Part shown: positions 1 through 8,366 of the stretch, piece by piece | Position numbering within the stretch: the stretch's first letter is position 1 | Layout: each line of letters starts with the position of its first letter | NCBI GenBank assembly: GCA_944380925.1 | Contig: CALWJD010000001.1 | Span: 310,001 to 374,000, forward strand | Source of the DNA: UMGS1491 sp944380925 | GTDB lineage: Bacteria > Bacillota > Clostridia > Oscillospirales > Acutalibacteraceae | Length of the DNA: 64,000 bases | Direction of reading: 5' to 3' | The notes under the pieces: generated by a model | Database searches by the model: none | What the model was told of the DNA's origin: nothing | Seen by the model: only the letters and a program-made list of their open reading frames with translations | Made by a program: the position numbers and the translations under genes

Positions 1-827
1 TCCTTGCGCTCAAACACCGAATGGGGCTCAACTTTTATATAAACGTGCAGATCTCCGTAAGGCCCGCCGTTAACACCTGCATCGCCACGGCCTGAAACAT
101 TTAAAATTTGCTGACTGCTTATTCCTGCGGGAATATTTATTTCAACCTCTTTACGTTGACGGGTTCTTCCCTGACCGGAACAACCCGAGCACGGGGTTTC
201 TATTATCTTACCTTTACCATGGCAAGCGCTACAAGTTTTCGAAGTTTGCATAACACCGAAAGGCGTCCTCTGACTTACCACCACTTGCCCGGTTCCACCA
301 CATGTACCGCAAGTTTTTGGGGAAGTACCGGCTTTTGCACCGCTTCCGTTACAGCTTTTACAGTTTTCTATATGATGATACACAATTTTTTTGGTACACC
401 CTTTGGCAGCTTCCAAAAAAGATATGCTTATCGTTGCTTCAACGTCCGCCCCCTGGCGCGGAGAATTACTGTTTCTGCGTGCTCTGGCGCCGCCAAATCC
501 GCCAAAAAAGCTACCAAATATATCTCCTAAATCAAAGTCATCACCAAACGGATTTCCTCCATAATAGCTATATCCGCCACCGCCACCACCATAATTTGGA
601 TCGGTGCCTGCATGACCAAATTGATCGTATCTTGCTTTTTTTGTTTTATCGGAAAGAACATCATAAGCTTCATTTACTTCTTTAAATTTTTGCTCAGCCG
701 ACTTATCACCTTGATTTAAATCAGGGTGATACTTTTTTGCAAGTTTTCTATACGCTTTTTTTATTTCATCATCCGAAGCGCCTTTATTAATCCCGAGCAC
801 TTCGTAATAATCTCTTTTTGCGGACAA
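1..827 (-). CDS. dnaJ: Chaperone DnaJ (Hsp40), 3' end outside window
   Basis: Co-chaperone that delivers unfolded substrates to DnaK and stimulates its ATPase. The visible 275 residues contain an N-terminal J domain with the HPD motif (KKYHPD, near residue 30), a Gly/Phe-rich linker, and four CxxCxGxG zinc repeats (CKSCNGSG, CGTCGGTG, CSACHGKG, CSGCSGQG). The gene is cut by the left window edge inside the C-terminal substrate domain. I chose a TTG start at 827 because AGAGGTGA lies about 9 bases upstream and the product then begins MSAKRDYYEVLG, as is usual for DnaJ; a GTG at 839 in the same frame is the alternative. It is the last gene of the hrcA-grpE-dnaK-dnaJ operon. Confidence 0.96.
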   Translation of the reverse strand, partial: MSAKRDYYEVLGINKGASDDEIKKAYRKLAKKYHPDLNQGDKSAEQKFKEVNEAYDVLSDKTKKARYDQFGHAGTDPNYGGGGGGYSYYGGNPFGDDFDLGDIFGSFFGGFGGARARRNSNSPRQGADVEATISISFLEAAKGCTKKIVYHHIENCKSCNGSGAKAGTSPKTCGTCGGTGQVVVSQRTPFGVMQTSKTCSACHGKGKIIETPCSGCSGQGRTRQRKEVEINIPAGISSQQILNVSGRGDAGVNGGPYGDLHVYIKVEPHSVFERK

Positions 828-872
828 ACTTATTTTCACCTCTTAAAAAGTATTTTTTAACTTAGCAAAGTG

Positions 873-898
873 CCTCTGCCTCCTCACCAAGGCAGAGG
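873..898 (-). other. Hairpin between dnaK and dnaJ
   Basis: A perfect 9-bp stem (CCTCTGCCT / AGGCAGAGG) with an 8-base loop lies in the dnaK-dnaJ gap. On the minus strand no run of T follows it, so it looks more like an mRNA processing or partial-attenuation hairpin than a full terminator. Confidence 0.5.
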
Positions 899-910
899 GC
901 TGACGTATGC

Positions 911-2752
911 TTATTTATTTTCCGAATCTACATCTTTATAATCGGCATTATAGACATTTTCCGCACCTTGGGCATTGCCACCTTGCGCACCTTCGGCTCC
1001 CTGAGGCGCACCTTGCGGTGCTGCTTTTTGATAAATCTTTGTGGAAACTTCGTACATTGCTTTTTGAAGTTCTTCTTTTTCTTTCTTGATATCATCAAGG
1101 CTTCCGCTCTTAATTTTTTCTCTTAAGGAAGTAACTTTTCCGTTAAGATTATCTTTATCCGCAGCTTCGACTTTATCTTCGCTATCCTTTAGTAGTTTTT
1201 CTACCGCATAACAAAGGTTCTCAGCTTCGTTTTTAACATCTACTTCTTCACGGCGTTTTTTATCTTCTGCGGCGTATTGTTCTGCATCTTTTACTGCTTT
1301 TTCTATATCTTCTTTGCTCATGTTACTGCTTGAACTTATTGTTATATGCTGCTCTTTATTTGTTCCCAAATCTTTTGCGGTTACGTTTACTATACCATTT
1401 GCGTCAATGTCAAATGTAACTTCAATTTGCGGTACTCCACGTGGTGCGGGAGCAATACCATCGAGCCTAAATAAACCGAGTTGCTTATTATCTCTTGCAA
1501 ATTCACGTTCACCTTGAAGAACATTGACTTCAACTTGCGTTTGACCATCTGCGGCAGTTGAAAACACCTGGCTTTTCTTGGTAGGAATGGTTGTGTTTCT
1601 GTCTATAATCTTTGTCATAACTCCGCCCATTGTTTCAATACCGAGCGAAAGCGGTGTTACGTCCAAAAGAAGTAATCCTTTAACATCTCCACCAAGGACT
1701 CCGCCTTGAAGTGCAGCGCCTATTGCAACGCACTCATCAGGATTTATGCCTTTGAATGGATCTTTTCCTATTAATTTCTTAACTGCTTCTTGAACCGCCG
1801 GAATTCTTGAAGAACCGCCAACCATAAGGACTTTATCTATTTGAGAAATCTCAAGTCCTGAATCTTTTAAGGCCTGACGAACAGGGCCCATTGTGCTTTC
1901 AACAAGGTCGGAAGTAAGTTCATTAAATTTCGCTCTGCTAAGGGTCAAATCAAGATGTTTTGGGCCTGTTGCATCAGCTGTAATAAACGGAAGATTTATC
2001 GAAGCTGAAGTCATACCCGAAAGCTCAATCTTTGCTTTTTCGGCAGATTCTTTTAACCTTTGCATTGCCATTTTATCGGATTTAAGGTCTATACCATTTT
2101 CAGATTTAAACGAAGAAACCATCCAATCCACTATTCTTTGGTCAAAGTCGTCTCCGCCCAAACGGTTGTTTCCTGCAGTTGCCAAAACTTCTTGGACTCC
2201 TTCGCCCATTTCGATTATAGAAACATCGAACGTACCGCCGCCTAAGTCATAAACCAATACTTTTTGGTCATTTTCTTTATCTATACCATAAGAAAGCGCA
2301 GCAGCTGTGGGTTCGTTGATTATACGTTTAACATTAAGCCCCGCAATTTTTCCGGCGTCTTTTGTAGCCTGACGCTGAGAATCCGTAAAGTAAGCAGGGA
2401 CTGTTATTACCGCTTCGGTTACTTTATCTCCAAGGTAGCTTTCTGCATCGCTTTTGAGTTTTTGCAAAATCATAGCGGAAATTTCTTGCGGGGTATAAGA
2501 CTTACCATCAATAGTTACTTTATAATCGGTTCCCATTTCTCTTTTGATAGAAATAACGGTCCTTTCAGGATTTGTAATCGCCTGACGCTTTGCAACTTGG
2601 CCTACCATTCTTTCTCCTGTTTTTGAAAACGCAACGACAGAGGGCGTGGTTCTTGAGCCTTCTGCGTTGGGGATTACCACCGGTTCGCCTCCTTCTATAA
2701 CCGATACACATGAATTTGTTGTTCCAAGGTCAATACCTATAATTTTTGCCAT
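911..2752 (-). CDS. dnaK: Molecular chaperone DnaK (Hsp70)
   Basis: ATP-dependent cytoplasmic chaperone working with DnaJ and GrpE. At 613 residues it is full length for the family. The ATPase domain opens with the phosphate-1 motif IGIDLGTTNSC (residues 5-15), the second phosphate loop is VYDLGGGTFDVS, and the interdomain linker LLLLDVTPLSLGIET precedes the substrate-binding domain. The tail is rich in Gly, Ala and Gln and ends acidic. AGGAGG stands 8 bases before the ATG. Third gene of the heat-shock operon, expected to be under HrcA/CIRCE control. Confidence 0.99.
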   Translation of the reverse strand: MAKIIGIDLGTTNSCVSVIEGGEPVVIPNAEGSRTTPSVVAFSKTGERMVGQVAKRQAITNPERTVISIKREMGTDYKVTIDGKSYTPQEISAMILQKLKSDAESYLGDKVTEAVITVPAYFTDSQRQATKDAGKIAGLNVKRIINEPTAAALSYGIDKENDQKVLVYDLGGGTFDVSIIEMGEGVQEVLATAGNNRLGGDDFDQRIVDWMVSSFKSENGIDLKSDKMAMQRLKESAEKAKIELSGMTSASINLPFITADATGPKHLDLTLSRAKFNELTSDLVESTMGPVRQALKDSGLEISQIDKVLMVGGSSRIPAVQEAVKKLIGKDPFKGINPDECVAIGAALQGGVLGGDVKGLLLLDVTPLSLGIETMGGVMTKIIDRNTTIPTKKSQVFSTAADGQTQVEVNVLQGEREFARDNKQLGLFRLDGIAPAPRGVPQIEVTFDIDANGIVNVTAKDLGTNKEQHITISSSSNMSKEDIEKAVKDAEQYAAEDKKRREEVDVKNEAENLCYAVEKLLKDSEDKVEAADKDNLNGKVTSLREKIKSGSLDDIKKEKEELQKAMYEVSTKIYQKAAPQGAPQGAEGAQGGNAQGAENVYNADYKDVDSENK

Positions 2753-2831
2753 AATAAAATTCCTCCTAAAATTTATATAAATAATATTTTTATAAGCTAT
2801 TTATTTTAAAATCGGTTATTCCGATTTTTTG

Positions 2832-3359
2832 CTAATTTGTAACTTCAACCATAGCGTGTCTTATTATTCTTTCGCCCATTTTATAGCCTTTTTGATAGAC
2901 AAGCGAAATAAAGTTTTGTTTTTCTTCCGAGCTTTCTTTATGAGCTATTGCGTTATGGATATTTGGGTCAAAATCTTCGCCAGCCGTACCGAATGATTCA
3001 ACTTTTAAATTTTTAAATGCACTATCTAATTGATTTTTCAACAATTTAAGGCCTTTCTTATATTCTTCGTTTTGATCCTCTGAAGATTTTAAAGCCAAAT
3101 CCAAACTATCTGCAACAGGTAAAATATTTTTTACCGCCAGAGCCGAAGCATCGGCATAAATTGCGTCTTTTTCCTTTTCAGAGCGTTTTCTGAAATTATC
3201 ATATTCGGCAGCAGTTCGAAGCAGCAATTCTTTTGTTTCTTTGAGCTCTTTTTCGAGTTTTTCGCAAGAATTACATTTATTTTCGGACTCCAAATTTTCT
3301 TTTAAGTTTTTCTTATCATCTTTTTTATTGATATCTTTGGGTTTCCCTTTTAAACTCAC
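2832..3359 (-). CDS. grpE: Nucleotide exchange factor GrpE
   Basis: Releases ADP from DnaK. The product of about 175 residues has a charged N-terminal coiled coil (residues about 15-70, with KYDNFRKR-type heptads, here AAEYDNFRKRSEKEK), then the C-terminal beta wing ending in KGYKMGERIIRHAMVEVTN, a GrpE signature. I place the start at a GTG (3359) with AAGGAG 12 bases upstream; a TTG at 3368 is in frame but sits almost on the ribosome-binding site. A CxxC pair (CNSCEKL) near residue 32 is unusual in the N-terminal region. Second gene of the operon. Confidence 0.95.
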   Translation of the reverse strand: MSLKGKPKDINKKDDKKNLKENLESENKCNSCEKLEKELKETKELLLRTAAEYDNFRKRSEKEKDAIYADASALAVKNILPVADSLDLALKSSEDQNEEYKKGLKLLKNQLDSAFKNLKVESFGTAGEDFDPNIHNAIAHKESSEEKQNFISLVYQKGYKMGERIIRHAMVEVTN

Positions 3360-3404
3360 TATTATCAACTTCTCCTTTCATTGCTTTGCAGTAAAATATA
3401 ATGC

Positions 3405-4442
3405 CTAATAGTTTTCGAGTATCTTTCCAAGCAAAACTCCAATAAGTGACGCCACATAACGAATTTGCGAAGAAACGTGGCTATAATCCATTCTTGTGGG
3501 GCCTATAACCCCTATAGTTCCGGATTTTCCTCCAACGTTATAGCGAGTTGCAACAACGCTTGCTTGCTTTAGTTCTCTATAAACATTTTCATCTCCTATA
3601 ACAAAATTAAGCCCATGCTCGGGAATGTCCATTAAGCTTATCAATCTATCTTTATTTTCTAAAAAGCTAAATATTTCTATCAAAGTTTCTGCCGAAAGAT
3701 TTTTATTCGAAAGAAGGTTTTTTTGTCCCTTTACCTTAACTTCTACCTCACACGCTTCCTCTGCAGCCTTCATAAGAGCATCTATAACCGGAATAAACAA
3801 AAGTGACGTTTCGCTGTTAGAGCCTACCATAAAATCCATATACTCCGGTGTTACACACTTTAAAGGCTCACCTCTAAATTTCTCGTTAAGGATACCTCCA
3901 AGCATATTTAAAATATCGGAATTTAATTCGTAGTCGCACTTAAAAAGCTTATTTTTTATCATGCCGCTCGAGGTCATTAAAACTATCATGCCGCTTTGGC
4001 GCCCTATTTTCACAAACTTAATATCACGAACCGTTGATTCCGCATTTGGCGGAGTTGTAATAACCACGGCGTAATCTGTAATCTCAGCTAAAACCTTGGT
4101 GGCTGTTTCCAACAAACTTTCCGGATCGGTTGCTGATATGGCTAAAATCCCATTTATAAAATTCTTTTCTTCATTTTGTAGTGGCTTTTCGGACATTAAT
4201 TTGTTAATGTATAATCTGTAACCTTGATACGAAGGAACCCTCCCTGCTGAAACGTGAGGCTGAAACAAATACCCAAAATCAGAAAGATCCGCCATCTCGC
4301 TCCGTATGGTAGCCGGCGAAAAAGAAAGCTCCAAATCTTCACACACCGCTTTAGAACCTACGGGATAACCCGTTGAAATGTATCTATCAACTATCGCGGC
4401 GAGGACTCTAAATTTTCGGTCTATCAGTTCCAGTTTTCTCAC
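3405..4442 (-). CDS. hrcA: Heat-inducible transcription repressor HrcA
   Basis: Represses class I heat-shock genes by binding CIRCE, with activity controlled by GroE in the Bacillus model. The 345 residues show the N-terminal winged helix (SFSPATIRSEMADLSDFGYL, around residues 40-60, followed by QPHVSAGRVPS) and the typical C-terminal VIGPTRMDYSHV motif. A GTG is taken as start; GAGG overlaps it, so the exact start is uncertain by a few codons. First gene of the operon, immediately behind a CIRCE element, so it is autoregulated. Confidence 0.97.
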   Translation of the reverse strand: MRKLELIDRKFRVLAAIVDRYISTGYPVGSKAVCEDLELSFSPATIRSEMADLSDFGYLFQPHVSAGRVPSYQGYRLYINKLMSEKPLQNEEKNFINGILAISATDPESLLETATKVLAEITDYAVVITTPPNAESTVRDIKFVKIGRQSGMIVLMTSSGMIKNKLFKCDYELNSDILNMLGGILNEKFRGEPLKCVTPEYMDFMVGSNSETSLLFIPVIDALMKAAEEACEVEVKVKGQKNLLSNKNLSAETLIEIFSFLENKDRLISLMDIPEHGLNFVIGDENVYRELKQASVVATRYNVGGKSGTIGVIGPTRMDYSHVSSQIRYVASLIGVLLGKILENY

Positions 4443-4455
4443 CTCATTTTATAAA

Positions 4456-4482
4456 TTAGCACTCTCGAGCTTCGAGTGCCAA
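4456..4482 (-). promoter_or_regulatory. CIRCE operator (HrcA binding site)
   Basis: The sequence TTAGCACTC, nine bases, then GAGTGCCAA matches the CIRCE consensus TTAGCACTC-N9-GAGTGCTAA with one mismatch. It lies between the -10 box and hrcA, where bound HrcA would block transcription of hrcA-grpE-dnaK-dnaJ. Confidence 0.96.
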
Positions 4483-4489
4483 TAAATAA

Positions 4490-4518
4490 ACTTTACCACT
4501 TATTTTTAATCCTGTCAA
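4490..4518 (-). promoter_or_regulatory. Sigma-A promoter of the hrcA operon
   Basis: On the minus strand TTGACA (4513-4518) and TAAAGT (4490-4495) are separated by exactly 17 bases, with CIRCE directly downstream. Confidence 0.88.
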
Positions 4519-4555
4519 CACTTTTTTTCAAATTATTTTAAAAAGAGGTTTTTAT

Positions 4556-4975
4556 ATGATAATAATGTCTATCGATTACGGGAAAGCAAGAACAGGCCTT
4601 GCTATTTGCGATAAAGAAGAAATGCTAGCTTTTCCGCTTGACGTAATAAACGAAAAAAATCCGGAAATTTTATGCGAAAAAATATCGAAAAAAATATCAG
4701 AAAATAAAATCGAAAAAGTTATTTTCGGGCTACCCAAAAATATGGACGGAAGTCTTGGCGAAAGCGCTCAAAAAGTTAAAGAGGTTGCCGAAATTCTTCG
4801 CTCAAAAGTTAATGCGGAAATAGATTTTTGGGACGAACGCCAAACAACCGTTTCCGCTCACGCATATTTAAATACAACTAACACTCGAGGCAAAAAAAGA
4901 AAAAGTATAATCGACGCAGTAAGTGCGGTGATTATACTTGAAAACTATTTAAATTATAGAAAATCCGGCAATTAA
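4556..4975 (+). CDS. ruvX: Pre-16S rRNA nuclease family / Holliday junction resolvase-like RuvX (YqgF)
   Basis: Putative RNase H-fold nuclease; the YqgF family is implicated in maturing the 16S rRNA 5' end. The 139-residue product starts MSIDYGKARTGLA, with the first catalytic Asp (D in SIDYG), then a FGLPKNMDGSLG motif and a WDERQTT segment with the second acidic residue; a late IIDAVSAVIILE segment carries the third. AGAGG is 7 bases before the ATG. It is transcribed divergently from hrcA and is followed by a short AT-rich terminator. Confidence 0.93.
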   Translation: MIIMSIDYGKARTGLAICDKEEMLAFPLDVINEKNPEILCEKISKKISENKIEKVIFGLPKNMDGSLGESAQKVKEVAEILRSKVNAEIDFWDERQTTVSAHAYLNTTNTRGKKRKSIIDAVSAVIILENYLNYRKSGN

Positions 4976-4976
4976 G

Positions 4977-5001
4977 CTAATCTATTACATATTAGTTTTT
5001 T
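4977..5001 (+). terminator. Putative terminator after ruvX
   Basis: A weak CTAAT/ATTAG stem with a 9-base loop is followed directly by six T. It fills the space between the convergent ruvX and the unknown gene ending at 5005. Confidence 0.45.
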
Positions 5002-5004
5002 CGA

Positions 5005-5573
5005 TTAATTATCATCCTTATTTCTTCTAAACGCCTTCTTTATATGGGCCCTAACCCCAACATTTTTCCTCAAATAATCTATTATTATACCGCACACCCT
5101 TTTCAGTTCTTCGGTAGATTGCACATCGTCAAAAGCTTTTTGTTCAATTTCCAGTTTATGAGCTTTCTCATCTGCAACGATTTTAAAATTATCAATATTC
5201 ACTGCACTGCCTACAATTTTATCCACAAAATGTATTTCTTTAAGGTGACGTTTTACAAACCTTCCGTTTTCTTTATCTTTCACCAAAGCAAAAGCTAATG
5301 CAAAAGCCTTTTCAAATTTACAAGCATTAGTTTCGATAGCTGACGATGTCGACCATCTATTAAGTTTTTCCACCAGCGGTTTTAAACTTTCGCCATCAAA
5401 CTTTGCTCCCTTGGCAGCATCAAGGTCAAACCAATCTGTGCCAATATCGTCAGCATTAACACTACAATCGATACATACATCCATTCCAACGTTTTTTTAA
5501 CCGTATTGCTGAATATTTCAACTATACGTTTTGTTTCTCTGACCGTGACATTCAGTTTTGTAAAAAGATTCAT
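5005..5573 (-). pseudogene. Unknown soluble protein split by a frame change at an A7 tract
   Basis: I do not recognise this gene. A clear promoter and GAGGG ribosome-binding site lead into ATG 5573 (MNLFTKLNVTVRETK), but this frame runs past the A7 tract at 5492-5498 into a hydrophobic-looking reading of 32 residues ending at 5382. One base back, the frame continues as an open, hydrophilic 159-residue coding region whose first ATG is 5484 (MDVCIDCSVNADD) and which ends in a basic tail (AFRRNKDDN) at 5005. A -1 shift at the tract would join the two into one protein of about 189 residues; an eighth A would do the same. There is no good ribosome-binding site for ATG 5484. It may be a true pseudogene, a slippage-expressed gene, a phase-variable gene or a sequencing error. 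No signal peptide or membrane segment is seen in the joined product. Confidence 0.6.
5492..5498 (-). repeat. A7 homopolymer at the frame change
   Basis: Seven T on the plus strand (A7 in the mRNA sense) inside the gene at 5005-5573, exactly where the two open frames meet. Context in the sense strand is GTTAAAAAAACG. Confidence 0.9.
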
Positions 5574-5635
5574 ATAACCCACCCTCTTTTTAAAATTATA
5601 TTGTAGAATATTAACAGTTGCACCTACACTAGGCG

Positions 5636-5664
5636 ATTTTATATGACTCTATTTAACATGTCAA
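5636..5664 (-). promoter_or_regulatory. Sigma-A promoter of the split unknown gene
   Basis: TTGACA (5659-5664), 17 bases, TAAAAT (5636-5641) on the minus strand, about 65 bases upstream of ATG 5573. A promoter of this quality argues that the downstream gene is, or recently was, functional. Confidence 0.85.
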
Positions 5665-5729
5665 TACTTTTTAAAATATTTTTATACCGTTTGTATATAA
5701 AAATATATCTTCCTTGTTTTATACCTAAT

Positions 5730-8318
5730 TTAATTGCCATAATAACATTTAAGGTATATCTCTTTTATTTCGCTAACTAAAGGATATCGTGGATTTGTGC
5801 CTGTGCACTGGTCTTGATGCGCGCGCTCCGAAAGCAAATCTACTTTTCTTAAAAATTCTTCTTCAGAAATTCCGTATTCCTTTAGCGAGGACGGTATGCC
5901 AAAATGCTTATTTAAATCACTTATGGAAGCAATTAGTTTTTCTATTGCTTCTTCTTTATTGCCTCCAAAACCCAAAATATGCGCAAGAGAAACATATTTT
6001 TCGTCTGCAATAAAGTGTTCATACTTTGGAAATCCTACGAATTTCGAGGGTTTTTGTGAATTATAAGCTATAACATAAGGAAGAAGTATCGCATTTGCCC
6101 TACCGTGCGGTATATGAAACTCTCCACCGAGTTTATGAGCCATAGAATGATTAAGCCCCAAAAAAGCATTCGAAAACGCCATGCCCGCAATTGCAGCAGC
6201 ATTGTGCATTTTCTCGCGAGCTCGCAAATCTTCTTGGCCATAATCATAAGAGCGCTTTAAGTAATCAAAAACAAGTTTTGCGGCTTTTTCTGCCAAAGCA
6301 TCTGTATAATCGCTCGCCATGGTGGAAACGTAGGCTTCTACCGCATGAGTTAAAACGTCCATACCCGTATCAGCCGTTGCAGATTTTGGAAGCGATTTTA
6401 CAAATTGCGGGTCAACTATCGCAACGCTCGGAGTAAGATAATAATCCGCCAGAGGATATTTTATGTTTTCTTTCCTATCCGTTATTACCGCAAAAGAAGT
6501 AACTTCCGACCCCGTGCCTGACGTTGTGGGAATAGCAATTAAAGGAATTTTGTGGTTTTTTGGATATTTATAAATTCTTTTTCTTATATCCATAAACTGC
6601 ATCTTGAGCATTTTAAAATCTATTTCGGGATATTCACAAAACATCCATATAGCCTTTGCGGCATCAATAGCCGACCCGCCGCCGAGCGCAATTATGGAAT
6701 CGGGATTAAACCTTTTTGCAACTTCAAGCCCTTTCCAAACAGTTTCCACGTCAGGATCCGGGCTAACATTTGAAAACACTTCAGAATAACACTTTTCGCT
6801 TCTTTTACTGAGCTGATATGTGACCATATCCACATAACCAAGCCTCACCATTGTTTCATCGGTTACTATCAAAACACGGTTTATGTTATCCATATTTTGA
6901 AGATATGAGATAGAGCCGTTTTCGAAATATATTTTTGGCGGCACTTTAAACCACTGCATATTAACCCTCCTATCAAAAACCCTTTTAATATTTATCAAAT
7001 TTTCCACAGATATATTTTGAGTGGTTGAATTTTTACCCCACGATCCACACCCAAGCGTTAATGATGGCACTGCACAGTTATATATATCGCCAATCGCCGC
7101 TTGCGACGAAGGGGAATTTATAATAATCCTACCCGCATGCATCTCTGCCGAAAAATCTTCCTCGAGTTTTTTGTTATTGGTATGCAAAACGGCGGTGTGG
7201 CCTTCGCCACCAAAGGCAAGAACTTTTCTGCAAAACTCAAAGCCCTCATCAGAGCTATCCACTTTATAGTAAGAAAGAACAGGCGAAAGCTTTTCCACCG
7301 AAAGAGGGGCATCTTCGCCAATACTATTTAAAGGTACAATTAAAATTTTAGTATCTTTTGGAACATCAAACCCGGAAATTTTTGCAATTTCATATGCACT
7401 CTTACCCGCCACTTTGCCATTTAGTATATTTTTTTCTGGAATTATCATGTACTTTTCAAGCTTTGTTATTTCATCACCATTTAAGAAATAGCAGCCATTT
7501 TCGCTTAAAATCTTCTCAAATTTTTCAGAAATCTCGCTATCCACTATAACGGACTGCTCGGAAGCACAAATCATACCGTTATCGAAGGTTTTAGATAAAA
7601 TCAAATCGTTGCAAGCTCTTTCCAAATTTGCACTTTTTTCTATGTAACACGGAACATTGCCGGGTCCAACACCTAAAGCAGGCTTACCCGTTGAATATGC
7701 GGATTTTACCATTCCTGCTCCGCCGGTTGCAAGAACAACATCCACACCGCTATGGTTCATAAGTAGTGTTGTGGCTTCTATGGAAGGCGACTCTATCCAT
7801 TGTACGCAGTACTTGGGAGCCCCCGCTTTGACTGCCGCCTCTCTTAAAAGTTCTGCGGTTTTTACGGAGCATTTTTGAGCACCGGGGTGAAATGCAAATA
7901 TAATCGGGTTTCTTGTTTTTGCGCAAATAATTGATTTAAAAATTGCTGTGGACGTAGGGTTTGTAACGGGAGTAACTCCCGCAATTATACCAAGCGATTT
8001 TGCAATTTCCGTATATCCCTCATTTTCATTTTTCGAAATAATTCCAACAGTTTTTATATCCTTGATACTGTTCCAAACGTATTCCGCAGCAAACATATTC
8101 TTTATTATTTTATCTTCAAATATTCCTCTTCCTGTTTCCTCTACCGCCATTTTTGCAAGTTCTACTCTATGGTCCATTGCAACGGCTGCCATGGCTTTAG
8201 ATATTCTATCCACATCTTCTTGCGTAAGCAATTCATATTCTTTCAAAGCTTCTTTTGCATTCTTTACCAAAATATCAACGCTTTCGACAATCTCTTTTGA
8301 ATACTCTTTTAAATCCAT
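5730..8318 (-). CDS. adhE: Bifunctional acetaldehyde-CoA / alcohol dehydrogenase AdhE
   Basis: Reduces acetyl-CoA to acetaldehyde and then ethanol with two NADH, the main fermentative NAD+ regeneration route in many anaerobes; it forms spirosome filaments in the cytoplasm. The 862 residues are full length. The N-terminal aldehyde dehydrogenase half has the GVGPGN cofactor loop (216-221) and catalytic Cys251 (NGMICASEQS). The C-terminal iron alcohol dehydrogenase half (from about 455) has GGGSAIDAAK, PTTSGTGSE, GMDVLTHAVEAY and the metal-binding His cluster LNHSMAHKLGGEFHIPHG. GAGGAGG precedes the ATG. It lies 48 bases behind leuS and may be co-transcribed; I see no separate promoter or Rex-type operator. 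Confidence 0.98.
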   Translation of the reverse strand: MDLKEYSKEIVESVDILVKNAKEALKEYELLTQEDVDRISKAMAAVAMDHRVELAKMAVEETGRGIFEDKIIKNMFAAEYVWNSIKDIKTVGIISKNENEGYTEIAKSLGIIAGVTPVTNPTSTAIFKSIICAKTRNPIIFAFHPGAQKCSVKTAELLREAAVKAGAPKYCVQWIESPSIEATTLLMNHSGVDVVLATGGAGMVKSAYSTGKPALGVGPGNVPCYIEKSANLERACNDLILSKTFDNGMICASEQSVIVDSEISEKFEKILSENGCYFLNGDEITKLEKYMIIPEKNILNGKVAGKSAYEIAKISGFDVPKDTKILIVPLNSIGEDAPLSVEKLSPVLSYYKVDSSDEGFEFCRKVLAFGGEGHTAVLHTNNKKLEEDFSAEMHAGRIIINSPSSQAAIGDIYNCAVPSLTLGCGSWGKNSTTQNISVENLINIKRVFDRRVNMQWFKVPPKIYFENGSISYLQNMDNINRVLIVTDETMVRLGYVDMVTYQLSKRSEKCYSEVFSNVSPDPDVETVWKGLEVAKRFNPDSIIALGGGSAIDAAKAIWMFCEYPEIDFKMLKMQFMDIRKRIYKYPKNHKIPLIAIPTTSGTGSEVTSFAVITDRKENIKYPLADYYLTPSVAIVDPQFVKSLPKSATADTGMDVLTHAVEAYVSTMASDYTDALAEKAAKLVFDYLKRSYDYGQEDLRAREKMHNAAAIAGMAFSNAFLGLNHSMAHKLGGEFHIPHGRANAILLPYVIAYNSQKPSKFVGFPKYEHFIADEKYVSLAHILGFGGNKEEAIEKLIASISDLNKHFGIPSSLKEYGISEEEFLRKVDLLSERAHQDQCTGTNPRYPLVSEIKEIYLKCYYGN

Positions 8319-8366
8319 AAAAAACCTCCTCTTTTATAACTTATGAAAAAAGGTTATATACTACAC

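Noticed and set aside
5382..5484. Possible small membrane protein tail in the frame that starts at 5582
   Set aside because: The hydrophobic reading (MYVSIVVLMLTILAQ) overlaps the better supported hydrophilic frame and appears only after the A7 tract, so it is most likely the out-of-frame end of a shifted gene.
8319..8366. Separate promoter or Rex operator for adhE
   Set aside because: The 48-base gap has no convincing -35/-10 pair and no Rex-type inverted repeat.
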